Source: Sphingobium bisphenolivorans
GTDB taxonomy: Bacteria > Pseudomonadota > Alphaproteobacteria > Sphingomonadales > Sphingomonadaceae
DNA: 64,000 nt
Direction: 5' to 3'
NCBI RefSeq assembly: GCF_000412635.1
Contig: NZ_ASTG01000020.1
Location: 1-64,000 of the forward strand
In this document: positions 56,129 through 64,000 of the stretch, piece by piece
Position numbering within the stretch: position 1 is the stretch's first letter
Layout: each line of letters begins with the position of its first letter
Notes under the pieces: model-generated
Database searches by the model: none
What the model was told of the DNA's origin: nothing
The model's input: the letters and a program-made list of their open reading frames with translations, nothing else
Translations under genes and position numbers: made by a program

Positions 56129-57084
56129 GAACCGGCTCCGCTATGCGCCGTGCTCGCCTTGCCGAAGCGCAGGACGAAGCCGTTGACCAGCGAGCGGTAG
56201 AGGGGCTTGGGCAGATAGGAGCGCAGCAGCTGACGGGCGATCACCTTGGGCGGCACACCGCCTGCCACCATGCCGACCGCCAGATCCTTGATCGCGGCTA
56301 CAGGTTTGATCGGCGCCATATGATAGGCGAGCACTGTCGCCCGGTAGCCGCGGCGCGCGCGGTTGGTCAGCATGTGGCCGCATCGGTCGAGCCAGTCGAG
56401 CGAGGTTTCATAGCCCCTGACATAGGAAGTCCGGCCCGCCTCCGTCGCGTCGAGCCAGATGGTGAGCGGCTGATCGATCATGCGAAACCGCGCCCCGGCC
56501 CCCTGCAGCCGGACGCAGAAGTCGAGGTCCTGCCCCTTCTTCAGCGCGGGATCGAACAGCACCTGCTGCGCCATCGCGGTCGGCACGACCATGGTGCTGG
56601 TCTGCATGAACTGGTTGGCGCAAAAGAGATATTCGCCGACATCCTCATTCTCGCGGATGCCCCGGTCCGGCCTGATCCAGTAGCGATCGACGCCGCGGTC
56701 GACCTTCATCCGTGAATAGAGGACCGTGCTGCCATCGTCTCCCGCCAGAGCGCCTGCCATGATGGAAAGCTTGCCCGGAAGGAACAGGTCATCGGAATCG
56801 AGGAAGGCGATATAGCAACCCTTGGAGGCCAGTATCCCCCGGTTGCGGGCCGCGCCGCCGCCGGCATTGTCCTGCCGGATATAGCGGACGCGCGGGTCGC
56901 CAATCGCGGCGATCACCGGCTCCGGATCGTCGCGCGATCCGTCATCGATGACGACGATCTCGAAATCCTGCCAGTCCTGCGCCAGCACGGAACGGATGGT
57001 GTCGACGACGATGCTGGCCCGATTGTAGAGCGGGATCACGACCGAGAAAAAGGGTCGCGGATTGCGCGGGGCAGCATTGCTCAT
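56125..57084 (-). CDS. GT2 glycosyltransferase (pair B paralogue)
   Basis: 319-residue GT-A enzyme: FSVVIPLYNRASIVVDT, IDDGSRDDPE, FLDSDDLFLPGK and KKGQDLDFCVRL. Paralogue of the next gene downstream. It would add one sugar of the repeat unit; donor unknown. Overlaps its neighbours by four bases at both ends. Confidence 0.88.
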   Translation of the reverse strand: MSNAAPRNPRPFFSVVIPLYNRASIVVDTIRSVLAQDWQDFEIVVIDDGSRDDPEPVIAAIGDPRVRYIRQDNAGGGAARNRGILASKGCYIAFLDSDDLFLPGKLSIMAGALAGDDGSTVLYSRMKVDRGVDRYWIRPDRGIRENEDVGEYLFCANQFMQTSTMVVPTAMAQQVLFDPALKKGQDLDFCVRLQGAGARFRMIDQPLTIWLDATEAGRTSYVRGYETSLDWLDRCGHMLTNRARRGYRATVLAYHMAPIKPVAAIKDLAVGMVAGGVPPKVIARQLLRSYLPKPLYRSLVNGFVLRFGKASTAHSGAGS

Positions 57085-58010
57085 GCGCCATGCACCTTTC
57101 GATATTCTTCATAGTGAAAGCCGGCGAGGCCAGCGATCTTGCCTGCCGCGCGGTAGAGCTTGCCGAGCCGCTCCACCCGCTTGCCGCGATCGAACGTAGC
57201 GAGCGCGCCGAGCGAGCCGACGACAAATCCTCCGGCGATACGGTGCGCTTCGCCAGCCAAGGCGCGCAGGCGCCCCTTATGGAAGCGCTCGACCATCATG
57301 TCGGTCATGCCGACGCGATAGCCGCGCATCAGCAGCCATTTGGTGGTCACCCGGCTGGCGGGGATAAGCTCAGTGACGACCGCCTCCTCCGACCAGGCGA
57401 AGCGGAAGCCCTTGCGCTCCATGCGGGTGAAGAGCTGTTTGTCCGACCCGCCGGTCAGCGCCATGCGGTCGTCGAACGGCTGTGCGCCCATGGTGCGGAG
57501 CGCGTTCGCGGTGATGAGCACGTTGGCGGTGCTGTCGATCAGTGCGACAGGCCCGGAGCGGCCGCGCTGCTTTGGCTGGAGCAGGGGATGGCGCGCAGCC
57601 CAGGGGGCGATGACGCTGTCCATCTCCCGCAGCACTGCGCCGCCGACCACGTCCGCGCCATAGCGCGCGGCTGTGTCGATCATCGCGTCGATCCAGCCCG
57701 GTGAGGCGGCTTCGTCATCGTCGAGCATGGCGACGTGCGTGGTGTCCGGACGCGCCACCGCTGCTGCAACGAGAGCATTGCGGACCAGCGGAATGCCGCG
57801 TTCCGCGACCAGCAGCGCCTTTATCGGCCAGCGATAACCCGCCGAGGCGATCTGCTCGACCGTCGCGACGCCTTCCTGTCGGATCGCGTCATTGTCGGCC
57901 ACCAGTATTTCAAGGCTGTGGTGCGTGTCCTGCGCGGTGATGGACTCCAGCGTGCGCCGCAATCCCTGGGGCCGGTTGCACGTGGCGATGCAGACGATGA
58001 TTTTAGCCAT
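57081..58010 (-). CDS. GT2 glycosyltransferase (pair A paralogue)
   Basis: 309-residue GT-A enzyme: IVCIATCNRPQGLRRTL, VADNDAIRQEG, and MLDDDEAASPGW. Resembles the GT2 at 52028-52948 in these segments and in length. Overlaps the polymerase gene by eight bases and the next GT2 by four. Confidence 0.88.
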   Translation of the reverse strand: MAKIIVCIATCNRPQGLRRTLESITAQDTHHSLEILVADNDAIRQEGVATVEQIASAGYRWPIKALLVAERGIPLVRNALVAAAVARPDTTHVAMLDDDEAASPGWIDAMIDTAARYGADVVGGAVLREMDSVIAPWAARHPLLQPKQRGRSGPVALIDSTANVLITANALRTMGAQPFDDRMALTGGSDKQLFTRMERKGFRFAWSEEAVVTELIPASRVTTKWLLMRGYRVGMTDMMVERFHKGRLRALAGEAHRIAGGFVVGSLGALATFDRGKRVERLGKLYRAAGKIAGLAGFHYEEYRKVHGA

Positions 58011-59364
58011 TCACAATCTCCGTCCGGGAAAGATGCCGCCGGCCCCATTGCGGGCGCGGCTTTGCCTTGAAGCTGGCGTGCGCGGTCGCGACCGCCGCGA
58101 GGAAGATCACCCAGACCTGGCGATCCTTGTCGAAAAAGCTGGTTTCAAGGAGGTTCTGGTACATGACGAACACCCAAATCGCGAAGGCCGGCACCATCAG
58201 CGCCTGGTTCTCGCGAGTGGAGCCGGTCAGGAACCAGTAGGCGGGCAGGGCGAGGAAGCTGATCAGCAGCATGACGAGGCCGAGCGGCCCGGTGGTCACC
58301 CAGATCTCCAGATAGCCGTCATGTGAGTGAGCGGTCAGCATCTGAAACTGCTGATTGAGATAGTCATGCGCGGGGCTGTTCGCGCCGACCTGCCAGAAGC
58401 CGCCAAAGCCTGCGCCGAGATAGGGGTGGTCGGCGAGATAATCGAAGGCCACGCGCCAGATCGAGACACGGCCGGTGAAAGAAGTGGGGTCGGCGAACAG
58501 CCGCTCTACCGTCGGCTGATAGGCGATGTAGAGGCCGAGGAAGCCGACCATGCCGAAGCCCAGCATCAGCAGCAATATCGCGCGCTTCTGCGTGTTGTCG
58601 CTGAGCGCGCGATAGATGTTGCTGATGGCCAGCATGCCGATGCATAGCGCGAGCGACGTCTTGCTCTTCGTCCCGACCACGAAGACGAAGGCCATGGCCG
58701 CGAAAAGCGCATAATACCATTTGCGCCTGTCGATCCAGCTGTTGCCGCAGACGATGAAGGTCAGCGCCATGACCGCGCCGGCGATATTCTTGTGGAAGAA
58801 GAAGCCGCGCCATGCGCCGATTAGGGCCTTGTCGCTCTCGGTCGAGGGATGGACCGCCGCGGGGGTGAGCGGCAGCGATATCCAGCAGATGATGAGCGAG
58901 AGGATCAGCGCGGCCCGCAACGCGTCGAACAATCGCTGCGGCCCCATCAGGGAGAGGGCGCAGAATGTGATGTAGATCACGATCAGCTGCTGCATCGCCC
59001 GCTTGAAGGACACGAAGGGATCGACGCCCCAGCTGCAGGTGATGAAGAACCAGACCAGCATGATCGCCAGCGGCCAGAAGGTGAACTTATATTGCAGCGG
59101 ATGCTTGCGGATCATCTGCACGCCGGTCAGCAGCAGCGCGAAGCCGATGAACAGCGCCTGCTTGAACAGGTCGGAGCCGTCATTTTCCTGCGCCATCGCG
59201 ACCAGCTCGTCCTGCGTGCGGGAGGCGAAAGGCTGCTGACCGATGAAGACCATCATCAGGAAGACGAAATAGAAGACTTGCGTGACCCAGAGCATGCGGC
59301 TGCTTTGGGTGCGGGTCTGTTCGGCCGGGGCCGCGAAACCGCCGCGATGCCAGCTGGTCGCCAT
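58003..59364 (-). CDS. wzy: Wzy-type polysaccharide polymerase / O-antigen ligase fold
   Basis: 453-residue inner-membrane protein with about 11-12 hydrophobic segments and the Wzy_C domain, including a large periplasmic loop around HPYLGAGFGGFWQVGAN and HSHDGYLEIW, with the conserved His/Gly features of O-antigen polymerases. It would join lipid-linked repeat units in the periplasm. The start MATSWHRGG at 59364 follows the flippase stop by two bases. Confidence 0.85.
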   Translation of the reverse strand: MATSWHRGGFAAPAEQTRTQSSRMLWVTQVFYFVFLMMVFIGQQPFASRTQDELVAMAQENDGSDLFKQALFIGFALLLTGVQMIRKHPLQYKFTFWPLAIMLVWFFITCSWGVDPFVSFKRAMQQLIVIYITFCALSLMGPQRLFDALRAALILSLIICWISLPLTPAAVHPSTESDKALIGAWRGFFFHKNIAGAVMALTFIVCGNSWIDRRKWYYALFAAMAFVFVVGTKSKTSLALCIGMLAISNIYRALSDNTQKRAILLLMLGFGMVGFLGLYIAYQPTVERLFADPTSFTGRVSIWRVAFDYLADHPYLGAGFGGFWQVGANSPAHDYLNQQFQMLTAHSHDGYLEIWVTTGPLGLVMLLISFLALPAYWFLTGSTRENQALMVPAFAIWVFVMYQNLLETSFFDKDRQVWVIFLAAVATAHASFKAKPRPQWGRRHLSRTEIVNG

Positions 59365-59366
59365 CG

Positions 59367-60650
59367 TCAATGCGCCTCCCGCCGCCACTTGCGGTCCAGC
59401 TGCCAGATGCCGAGCATCATGACGAGCTGCGACAGCACGACGCCGCCGATCGAGAAGACGGGGGCGGTGCCCAGCACCAGCAGCGTGACTGCGGCAAGGC
59501 CGACGACGCAGCTGCGCATGCTCTGCGCCGCGAGCGGACGGAAGGCCTTGCGCGCTTGCGTCATGACGCTCATCGGCGTCTGGATGCACTGGACGAGAGA
59601 GAGGAGCGCGCAGAGGGCGCCCGCGATCATGACCAATTGGTGGTCGAGCGCGGGCTTCAGGATCAGCCCTGGAAAGGCGTAGAGCGCGATTGCAGCGACG
59701 GCGCAGGTCGCAAGCCACAGCATCACAAGCGCCGCCATGAAGACGCGTTCAGACTTGATCGCGGCATCATGATCGCCCTTCGCTACGGCACGGGTCATGC
59801 GCGGTCGCTCCAACTGGGTGAGCGCAGTGATGCAGACATTGACCGGGCGGAAGAAAAGCATGCCGACAGCGATCGGCGCGAAGGCCGTCGGCCCGGCGAG
59901 CAGCGTCACGATATAGCTGTGCGAATTGGAGGTCGCCTCGGTCGAGAGCACGCCGACCAGAGTCCAGGCAGACTGCTCCTTCCATACCGGGCGATAGCGG
60001 GCGAGCGCTTTGGTCGGCGCCATGGCGAGATGCTGTCGAACATAGGCTGCGCCAAAGGGGAGCAGGCCGATGAGGCTGGCCGCCACCAGCATGGAGCCGA
60101 TGGTAGGCAGGTCAGCGCCCGTCTTCATCGCGACCAGCAGGCCAGCGAGGATCGTCCCGGCATAGGCAAGGTCGGAGCGCGCTGCTCGAGCAGGTGCATG
60201 ATGCGCATAGGCATTGGAGCGCCCGAACCAGCGGATGAGCGACAGCGTGCCGGCCAACCCGAAGATCAGTGCCGCCGCTGGAGAAGCCGTCGCCCATGCA
60301 ATGACGGCGCACAGCAGCCCCTGGCTCGCTGCCAGCAGCAGGTTGACAGGGAAGAAGAAGTCGACGCCTCTCGCGTCGGCATCGTCGCCCTGATTGACGG
60401 CGATCGTATAGGGTGTCGACACCAGCGCGTTGGACAGGCTGTAGCCGAACTGCATGATCACCAGCAGAAAGGCCAAGGTGCCGATCGCCGCCGTCTCCAG
60501 ATGATGGATAGAGAAAAGCTGCACCAGCAAATGGCTGACGGACACGATCGCCGACGATAGGCTCGCCAGGCCGAAGCGGCCGAACAGGCTGCCGAGCCGC
60601 TGGACGGGGCCAGTCGTCGGACGATCGGTCACCGCCTGCGCTTCAGCCAC
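59367..60650 (-). CDS. wzx: Wzx-type lipid-linked oligosaccharide flippase
   Basis: 427-residue polytopic membrane protein (about 12 segments) of the polysaccharide-flippase family. Features: long hydrophobic helices from residue 30, few charges, and a basic C-terminus (QLDRKWRREAH). It flips the undecaprenyl-linked repeat unit to the periplasm. It overlaps the GT26 gene by eight bases and precedes the polymerase. Confidence 0.8.
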   Translation of the reverse strand: MAEAQAVTDRPTTGPVQRLGSLFGRFGLASLSSAIVSVSHLLVQLFSIHHLETAAIGTLAFLLVIMQFGYSLSNALVSTPYTIAVNQGDDADARGVDFFFPVNLLLAASQGLLCAVIAWATASPAAALIFGLAGTLSLIRWFGRSNAYAHHAPARAARSDLAYAGTILAGLLVAMKTGADLPTIGSMLVAASLIGLLPFGAAYVRQHLAMAPTKALARYRPVWKEQSAWTLVGVLSTEATSNSHSYIVTLLAGPTAFAPIAVGMLFFRPVNVCITALTQLERPRMTRAVAKGDHDAAIKSERVFMAALVMLWLATCAVAAIALYAFPGLILKPALDHQLVMIAGALCALLSLVQCIQTPMSVMTQARKAFRPLAAQSMRSCVVGLAAVTLLVLGTAPVFSIGGVVLSQLVMMLGIWQLDRKWRREAH

Positions 60651-61455
60651 GGCGATGCTTCCAGATCAGCCAGAGCGCGTGCGGGTTGGTAGTGATGTAG
60701 CGCCAGGCGAGTTCCTTGGGCCGCGTCGCCATGCGGTGCAGCCATTCGAAACCCGACTTCTGCATCCAGAGCGGCGCGCGCGGATAATCGCCGGTGATAT
60801 AGTTGAAGAGGCCGCCGCAGGTGACGATCCAGCCGGCCCTGATCCGGTGCCGGTTGCGCACGCAGAAGGCCTGCTCGCGCGGCTTGCCCGTGCCGACCCA
60901 CAGGACGTCGGGCTGCGCGGCGTTGATCGCGTCGATGACGGCGTCTTCTTCCTCCGCTTTCCAGAAGCCGTTGCGCCGTCCGGCGAGTTGCAGCCCCGGC
61001 GCCAAGGAAAGGATTTCCTGCGCGCAGGCAGCGTTCACCTTCTCCTCGGCCCCCAGCAGATAATAGCTGACTTGCGCCTGCGCGGCGGGCTTCAGGCTGT
61101 CGATGAACATGTCGGTGGTGCTTGACCGGTCGGCGATCTGCGGCCCGCCGAACCAGCGCGATGCCAGCACCACGATCTGGCCGTCGGCGTGGATCAGGTC
61201 GGCCTGTGCCAAACTGGCACGGAAATCCGGATCGGTGGCGTTCATAGAAAGGCCTTGGCCGTTGCAGTCGAAGACCAGCAGCGGTTGTTCGCCGAGGCTT
61301 CGCCGCAACGGTGCCTCGATCAGCATCTTGGCGATCAGCGCGTCCAGCGAGAGAGTGGAGACGGGAATGCCGCCGATATTCGCCACCGCCTCCTCATGAC
61401 CGAGGCCGGGGGAGGGTAGCGGTTGCGGGCGCGGCAGCGCGGTTTCAGCGCTCAT
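60643..61455 (-). CDS. WecG/TagA/CpsF-family glycosyltransferase (GT26)
   Basis: 270-residue cytoplasmic GT26 enzyme. The diagnostic segments are ATDPDFRASLAQADLIHADG, LLGAEEKVNAACAQ, VGTGKPREQAF and GGLFNYITGDYPRAPLWMQ. GT26 enzymes add the second sugar to lipid-linked primers (ManNAcA, ManNAc or glucose). No initiating sugar-phosphate transferase (WbaP/WecA) is visible in the window; it may lie beyond the right edge. Confidence 0.9.
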   Translation of the reverse strand: MSAETALPRPQPLPSPGLGHEEAVANIGGIPVSTLSLDALIAKMLIEAPLRRSLGEQPLLVFDCNGQGLSMNATDPDFRASLAQADLIHADGQIVVLASRWFGGPQIADRSSTTDMFIDSLKPAAQAQVSYYLLGAEEKVNAACAQEILSLAPGLQLAGRRNGFWKAEEEDAVIDAINAAQPDVLWVGTGKPREQAFCVRNRHRIRAGWIVTCGGLFNYITGDYPRAPLWMQKSGFEWLHRMATRPKELAWRYITTNPHALWLIWKHRRG

Positions 61456-62357
61456 GCGATGACCGTGCCGGCGATCGGCACGCCATGGCGGTCGAGATCA
61501 TCGATGATGCGGCGCATGTCGGCGATGGCCGTATCCCCGCGCCGGGCGACCAGCACCACCGCGTCGAATCCTGCAAGGATACTGCCATAGGGTGTCTGGT
61601 CGCCCTTGCGCTCGGCAAGGTAGAAGAGCATCGACGTGTCGCGCAGCCCCCATCCGCTCGCCGTGTCGGCCAGCGGTCCGCGAGAGATGAGGCTGGTCGC
61701 GCTGCCCGAAGCCCGACCCGCGGTCATGAGCCACAGACCCTCGACCGCCGTCTTCGCTGCGGGAAGCAGCGCCGCGCTGCCCGTCAGCTGCTCGGCAAGC
61801 CCTGCCTTGTTGGCGATGCGGAACAGTCGGTCGAGCGAGGGGCGGCCCATGTCGACGTCGATCAGCATCGTCTGCCCGTCCATCTGCGCCAGCACGACGG
61901 CGAGGTTCGCCGCCATGATCGCCGCTTCGTCACCGGCCTCGACGGAGAGCACCGCCAGCCGCAGCGATGCCGGATCGGCATCCCTGGCGACGCCTTTCAT
62001 CTTGGCTCGGATCGTGCGCATCTTGGCGGCGTAGGGATTGGCCGGGTCAAAGGCCGCGACCACCAACGGATCGATCCGCTCGTCACCCTCCGGCAGCAGG
62101 GCAAAGCCGCCCTGCAAGGCTGCCAGCAGCCCCGCCTCATCGGCATTCAGCAGGCCGAGATCGACGGCGGCATCGTGCAGCGCAAAACCTTGCGAGCGGG
62201 CATGCGCCTCCACCCGATGCACGTCCGTTTCGGCGAGAAAGCCATGCTCCACCGCCAGCCGGGCGAAGCTCTGGGAATCCCGTGCGCGGGGTCGCAGCGT
62301 CGTGGTGCTGCCGGGTGTCAGTTGAGGCGGTGCGCCTGCTGTCGAACGCAGTCTCAT
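61452..62357 (-). CDS. BY-kinase-like protein with ruined P-loop, MshEN-like N-terminus
   Basis: 301-residue homologue of the Wzc/CpsD tyrosine autokinase domain. Alignment by eye: PYAAKMRTIR (the EX2RX2R-like part), then LSVEAGDEAAIMAANLA where the kinase has GEGKST-type Walker A; the Lys and Ser/Thr are Ala and Ile, so ATP hydrolysis is unlikely. The following MLIDVDMGRPSL (Walker A') is retained; Walker B IDSPP is absent, as is the Tyr-rich tail. Residues 30-95 (FARLAVEHGFLAETDVHRVE and DLGLLNADEAGLLAAL) resemble the MshEN/GspE N-terminal c-di-GMP-binding fold; this is tentative. It lies between the Wzz-like gene and GT26. Possible role: regulator rather than kinase. Confidence 0.75.
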   Translation of the reverse strand: MRLRSTAGAPPQLTPGSTTTLRPRARDSQSFARLAVEHGFLAETDVHRVEAHARSQGFALHDAAVDLGLLNADEAGLLAALQGGFALLPEGDERIDPLVVAAFDPANPYAAKMRTIRAKMKGVARDADPASLRLAVLSVEAGDEAAIMAANLAVVLAQMDGQTMLIDVDMGRPSLDRLFRIANKAGLAEQLTGSAALLPAAKTAVEGLWLMTAGRASGSATSLISRGPLADTASGWGLRDTSMLFYLAERKGDQTPYGSILAGFDAVVLVARRGDTAIADMRRIIDDLDRHGVPIAGTVIA

Positions 62358-63712
62358 GCGGCCTCCTGTAGCTTGAAGGACCCAGTGCCACGGGTAGGCA
62401 CCGGCATCAGTTCGGTGATGACGTCCACCTCGGTCGCGCGGGCGACACCGGCTGCCGAGCGGACGCGGGGATGGACGATCTCCATGAGGATGACGGCCGC
62501 GACACCGCCGACCAGACCCAGGGCAACGCCTGCGATCAGCCAGAGCATGATGTTCGGCTTGGCCGGCATCAGCGGAACCGCCGCCTCATCGAGCGGGCTT
62601 GCGTTGGGTTGGGAGATTTGGCTCTTGAGCGCGGCCTCGTTGAAGCGTTGGCGCACCGTATCATAGGTCTGCCGCGCCGCATCGACATCGCGCTGGAGCA
62701 CCATCAGTTGATCCTGCACGTCGGACATGCGGATCATGCGATCTTCCTGGCCCGCCATGTTGGAAGTGAGAGCGCCTTCACGCCGGCTCGCCGCGACGCT
62801 GTTCGCGCTGACGGCGGCCGCCTGGCTCGATCGTGCGCCCGCCAGCTTGGCCTCAAGCTCCGACAATTGTGCCGCCGCAGCCGCCATGGTCGGGTGATTG
62901 GGACCCAGCGTTTTTTGCAGTTCGGACACCTTCGCCGACTGCGCCGCGACCTGCTCCTGCAAATTCTGGACGATCAGCGATCCCTCGATGTCGGACACGC
63001 TGCCCGCATTGGCCTTTGACCGGGCAGCCGCCGCTTCGGCCTGTGCCTGCGTCAGCTGATAGGACATGTTCTTCAGCTTCTCGGCCTCAAGGTCCATGCG
63101 GTTGATGCCGATGATGTCGTGCGCGCGCTGAAAGTCGGACAGCTTCTTCTGCGCCATTTCGTAACGGCGGCGCACTTCCTGTGTCTGCTCGTCGAACCAT
63201 TTGGCCGAGCCGCGCGCGGGGGAGGCGCGCAGTTCCACCTGTTCGCGCATGTAGATCTTGGCGATAAGGTTCGCGACCTTGGCCGCAACCTGGGGGTCGG
63301 CGTCCATATATTGGATCTGAAGCATATTGCTCTGCCGTCCGGTGGTTACCGTCATGTTCTTCGACACCAGCGCCGCGGCCGATTGCAGCCGTGCGTCCGC
63401 AGGCATCTCGGCCGGCATGGCATCGACGATACCTGCTTCTTTCGCGACCGCGTTCATCACCTTGCCGCTGCGGATGATATCGGTCTGGGTGCCAAGGATG
63501 GCGTCGGCGTCAGGCTTTGCGCCCGGCGCTGCGTTCGTGTCGGTCGGATCGGTCTGCGACAGGTCCAGCAGCAGCGATGCCGTCCCCTGATATTGCCGGG
63601 GCTGTAGAAAGGCGACAATCGCGATGATCAGGAACAATATGCCCCCGATCAGCGCAGCGGTGCGCCAGCGCGCCTGAAGCGCCGCCAGCAGGTCCATCGG
63701 GTTCATGGTCAT
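62354..63712 (-). CDS. Wzz/GumC-like polysaccharide copolymerase
   Basis: 452-residue inner-membrane protein that sets chain length or couples export. An N-terminal membrane helix (residues 19-37), a long periplasmic coiled-coil region (about 160-340, including KKLSDFQRAHDIIGIN and LQKTLGPNHPTM) and a C-terminal helix (residues 395-418) are clear. There is no fused kinase domain; the BY-kinase-like gene next to it would take that place. ATGA overlaps at both ends. Confidence 0.88.
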   Translation of the reverse strand: MTMNPMDLLAALQARWRTAALIGGILFLIIAIVAFLQPRQYQGTASLLLDLSQTDPTDTNAAPGAKPDADAILGTQTDIIRSGKVMNAVAKEAGIVDAMPAEMPADARLQSAAALVSKNMTVTTGRQSNMLQIQYMDADPQVAAKVANLIAKIYMREQVELRASPARGSAKWFDEQTQEVRRRYEMAQKKLSDFQRAHDIIGINRMDLEAEKLKNMSYQLTQAQAEAAAARSKANAGSVSDIEGSLIVQNLQEQVAAQSAKVSELQKTLGPNHPTMAAAAAQLSELEAKLAGARSSQAAAVSANSVAASRREGALTSNMAGQEDRMIRMSDVQDQLMVLQRDVDAARQTYDTVRQRFNEAALKSQISQPNASPLDEAAVPLMPAKPNIMLWLIAGVALGLVGGVAAVILMEIVHPRVRSAAGVARATEVDVITELMPVPTRGTGSFKLQEAA

Positions 63713-64000
63713 AGCCCGTCCACTCCCTTGAGCAGCGCGCGCATTTCCTCAGCCGGCGTCTGGACGGGCGGCGCGGCGGGCACCGGCTGCTTCGCCATCA
63801 GCAACAGGAATTGCGGCGCCAGCGTATCCTCGAACATCCAGAGCTCACCGTTCGGCGTTGCGACCAGCGCGGGAGCGAGGCGGGTCATGGCGTCGCGCGC
63901 CTGCGCCTCATTGATCGAGCCGCCGCCCAGCACCTCGTGGCCAAGCTTCACGAGCCGCTCATAGGAGATGGCCGACATTTGCGACGCCACCACGGCGGCG
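63709..64000 (-). CDS. Partial unrecognised protein, truncated by window edge
   Basis: The reading frame is open to the window end, so the start lies outside. The visible C-terminal part (about 97 residues) has no motif I recognise; it ends in a Pro-rich, mostly acidic tail. It overlaps the Wzz-like gene by four bases (ATGA), so it belongs to the EPS operon. The function cannot be stated. Confidence 0.65.
   Translation of the reverse strand, partial: AAVVASQMSAISYERLVKLGHEVLGGGSINEAQARDAMTRLAPALVATPNGELWMFEDTLAPQFLLLMAKQPVPAAPPVQTPAEEMRALLKGVDGL

Overview
The window is high-GC chromosomal DNA that reads as an alphaproteobacterium of the Sphingomonadaceae (Sphingobium/Sphingomonas-like). This is an inference from protein style and content: a MucR-type regulator, a ChpT histidine phosphotransferase, a Rrf2/NsrR-like regulator, Pro/Ala-rich small proteins of sphingomonad type, tig/clpP/clpX order, and alphaproteobacterial REP-like intergenic repeats. 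No species can be named from the sequence alone. No phage, insertion sequence, CRISPR array or rRNA is visible.

Layout. 0.2-5.7 kb: a UvrD/PcrA helicase, a secreted Pro/Ala/Thr-rich protein, a Rrf2 (NsrR-like) regulator divergent from a single-domain globin, then rsmD and an RluB/RsuA-type pseudouridine synthase. 5.8-7.5 kb: a stand-alone receiver protein and an AT-richer small membrane protein flanked by a perfect 30-bp inverted repeat, followed by intergenic repeats. 7.5-15.1 kb (minus strand): fur-plsC-miaB-phoH-ybeY-corC and nfuA-tsaB-rimI-mucR. 15.2-27.1 kb: a PNPOx-like protein, a DEAD-box helicase, a large M16 peptidase, and a TetR-controlled RND tripartite efflux operon. 27.2-32.2 kb: tRNA-Arg(CCG), nth, dapB, a sirtuin, an ECF sigma/FecR pair, tRNA-Leu(UAG). 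32.3-37.2 kb: tig (with a long charged tail), a GT2 glycosyltransferase, clpP behind a sigma-32-like promoter, clpX. 37.5-46.5 kb: mtgA, rpoH, rluD, a JAMM protease, chpT, a nitronate monooxygenase-like enzyme, glnA/glnB with a sigma-54/NtrC-like control region, map and a molybdopterin-binding-domain protein. 46.6-48.9 kb: katG.

49.2-64 kb is an exopolysaccharide (EPS) locus. On the plus strand are ugd (UDP-glucuronate supply) and a secreted GH16 enzyme. On the minus strand is a tightly packed operon of at least twelve genes that converges on the GH16 gene: an unrecognised partial gene, a Wzz/GumC-like copolymerase, a BY-kinase-like protein with a ruined P-loop, a WecG/TagA glycosyltransferase, a Wzx flippase, a Wzy polymerase, three GT2 enzymes, a GH10 xylanase-family protein with a Tat/lipoprotein-type signal, an O-acyltransferase and a fourth GT2. 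Eleven of the twelve genes start at, or within a few bases of, the upstream stop codon. This is a Wzx/Wzy-type secreted polysaccharide system with two different glycoside hydrolases built in. The P-loop-less kinase homologue carrying an unusual N-terminal domain, and the GH10 enzyme inside the operon, are the most unusual features of the window.

Regulatory sites read directly from the sequence include an NsrR-like palindrome over the globin promoter, a TetR-type palindrome before the efflux operon, a sigma-32-like promoter before clpP, a sigma-54 promoter with two TGC-N11-GCA sites before glnB, paired DnaA-box sequences before tRNA-Leu, and several intrinsic terminators.
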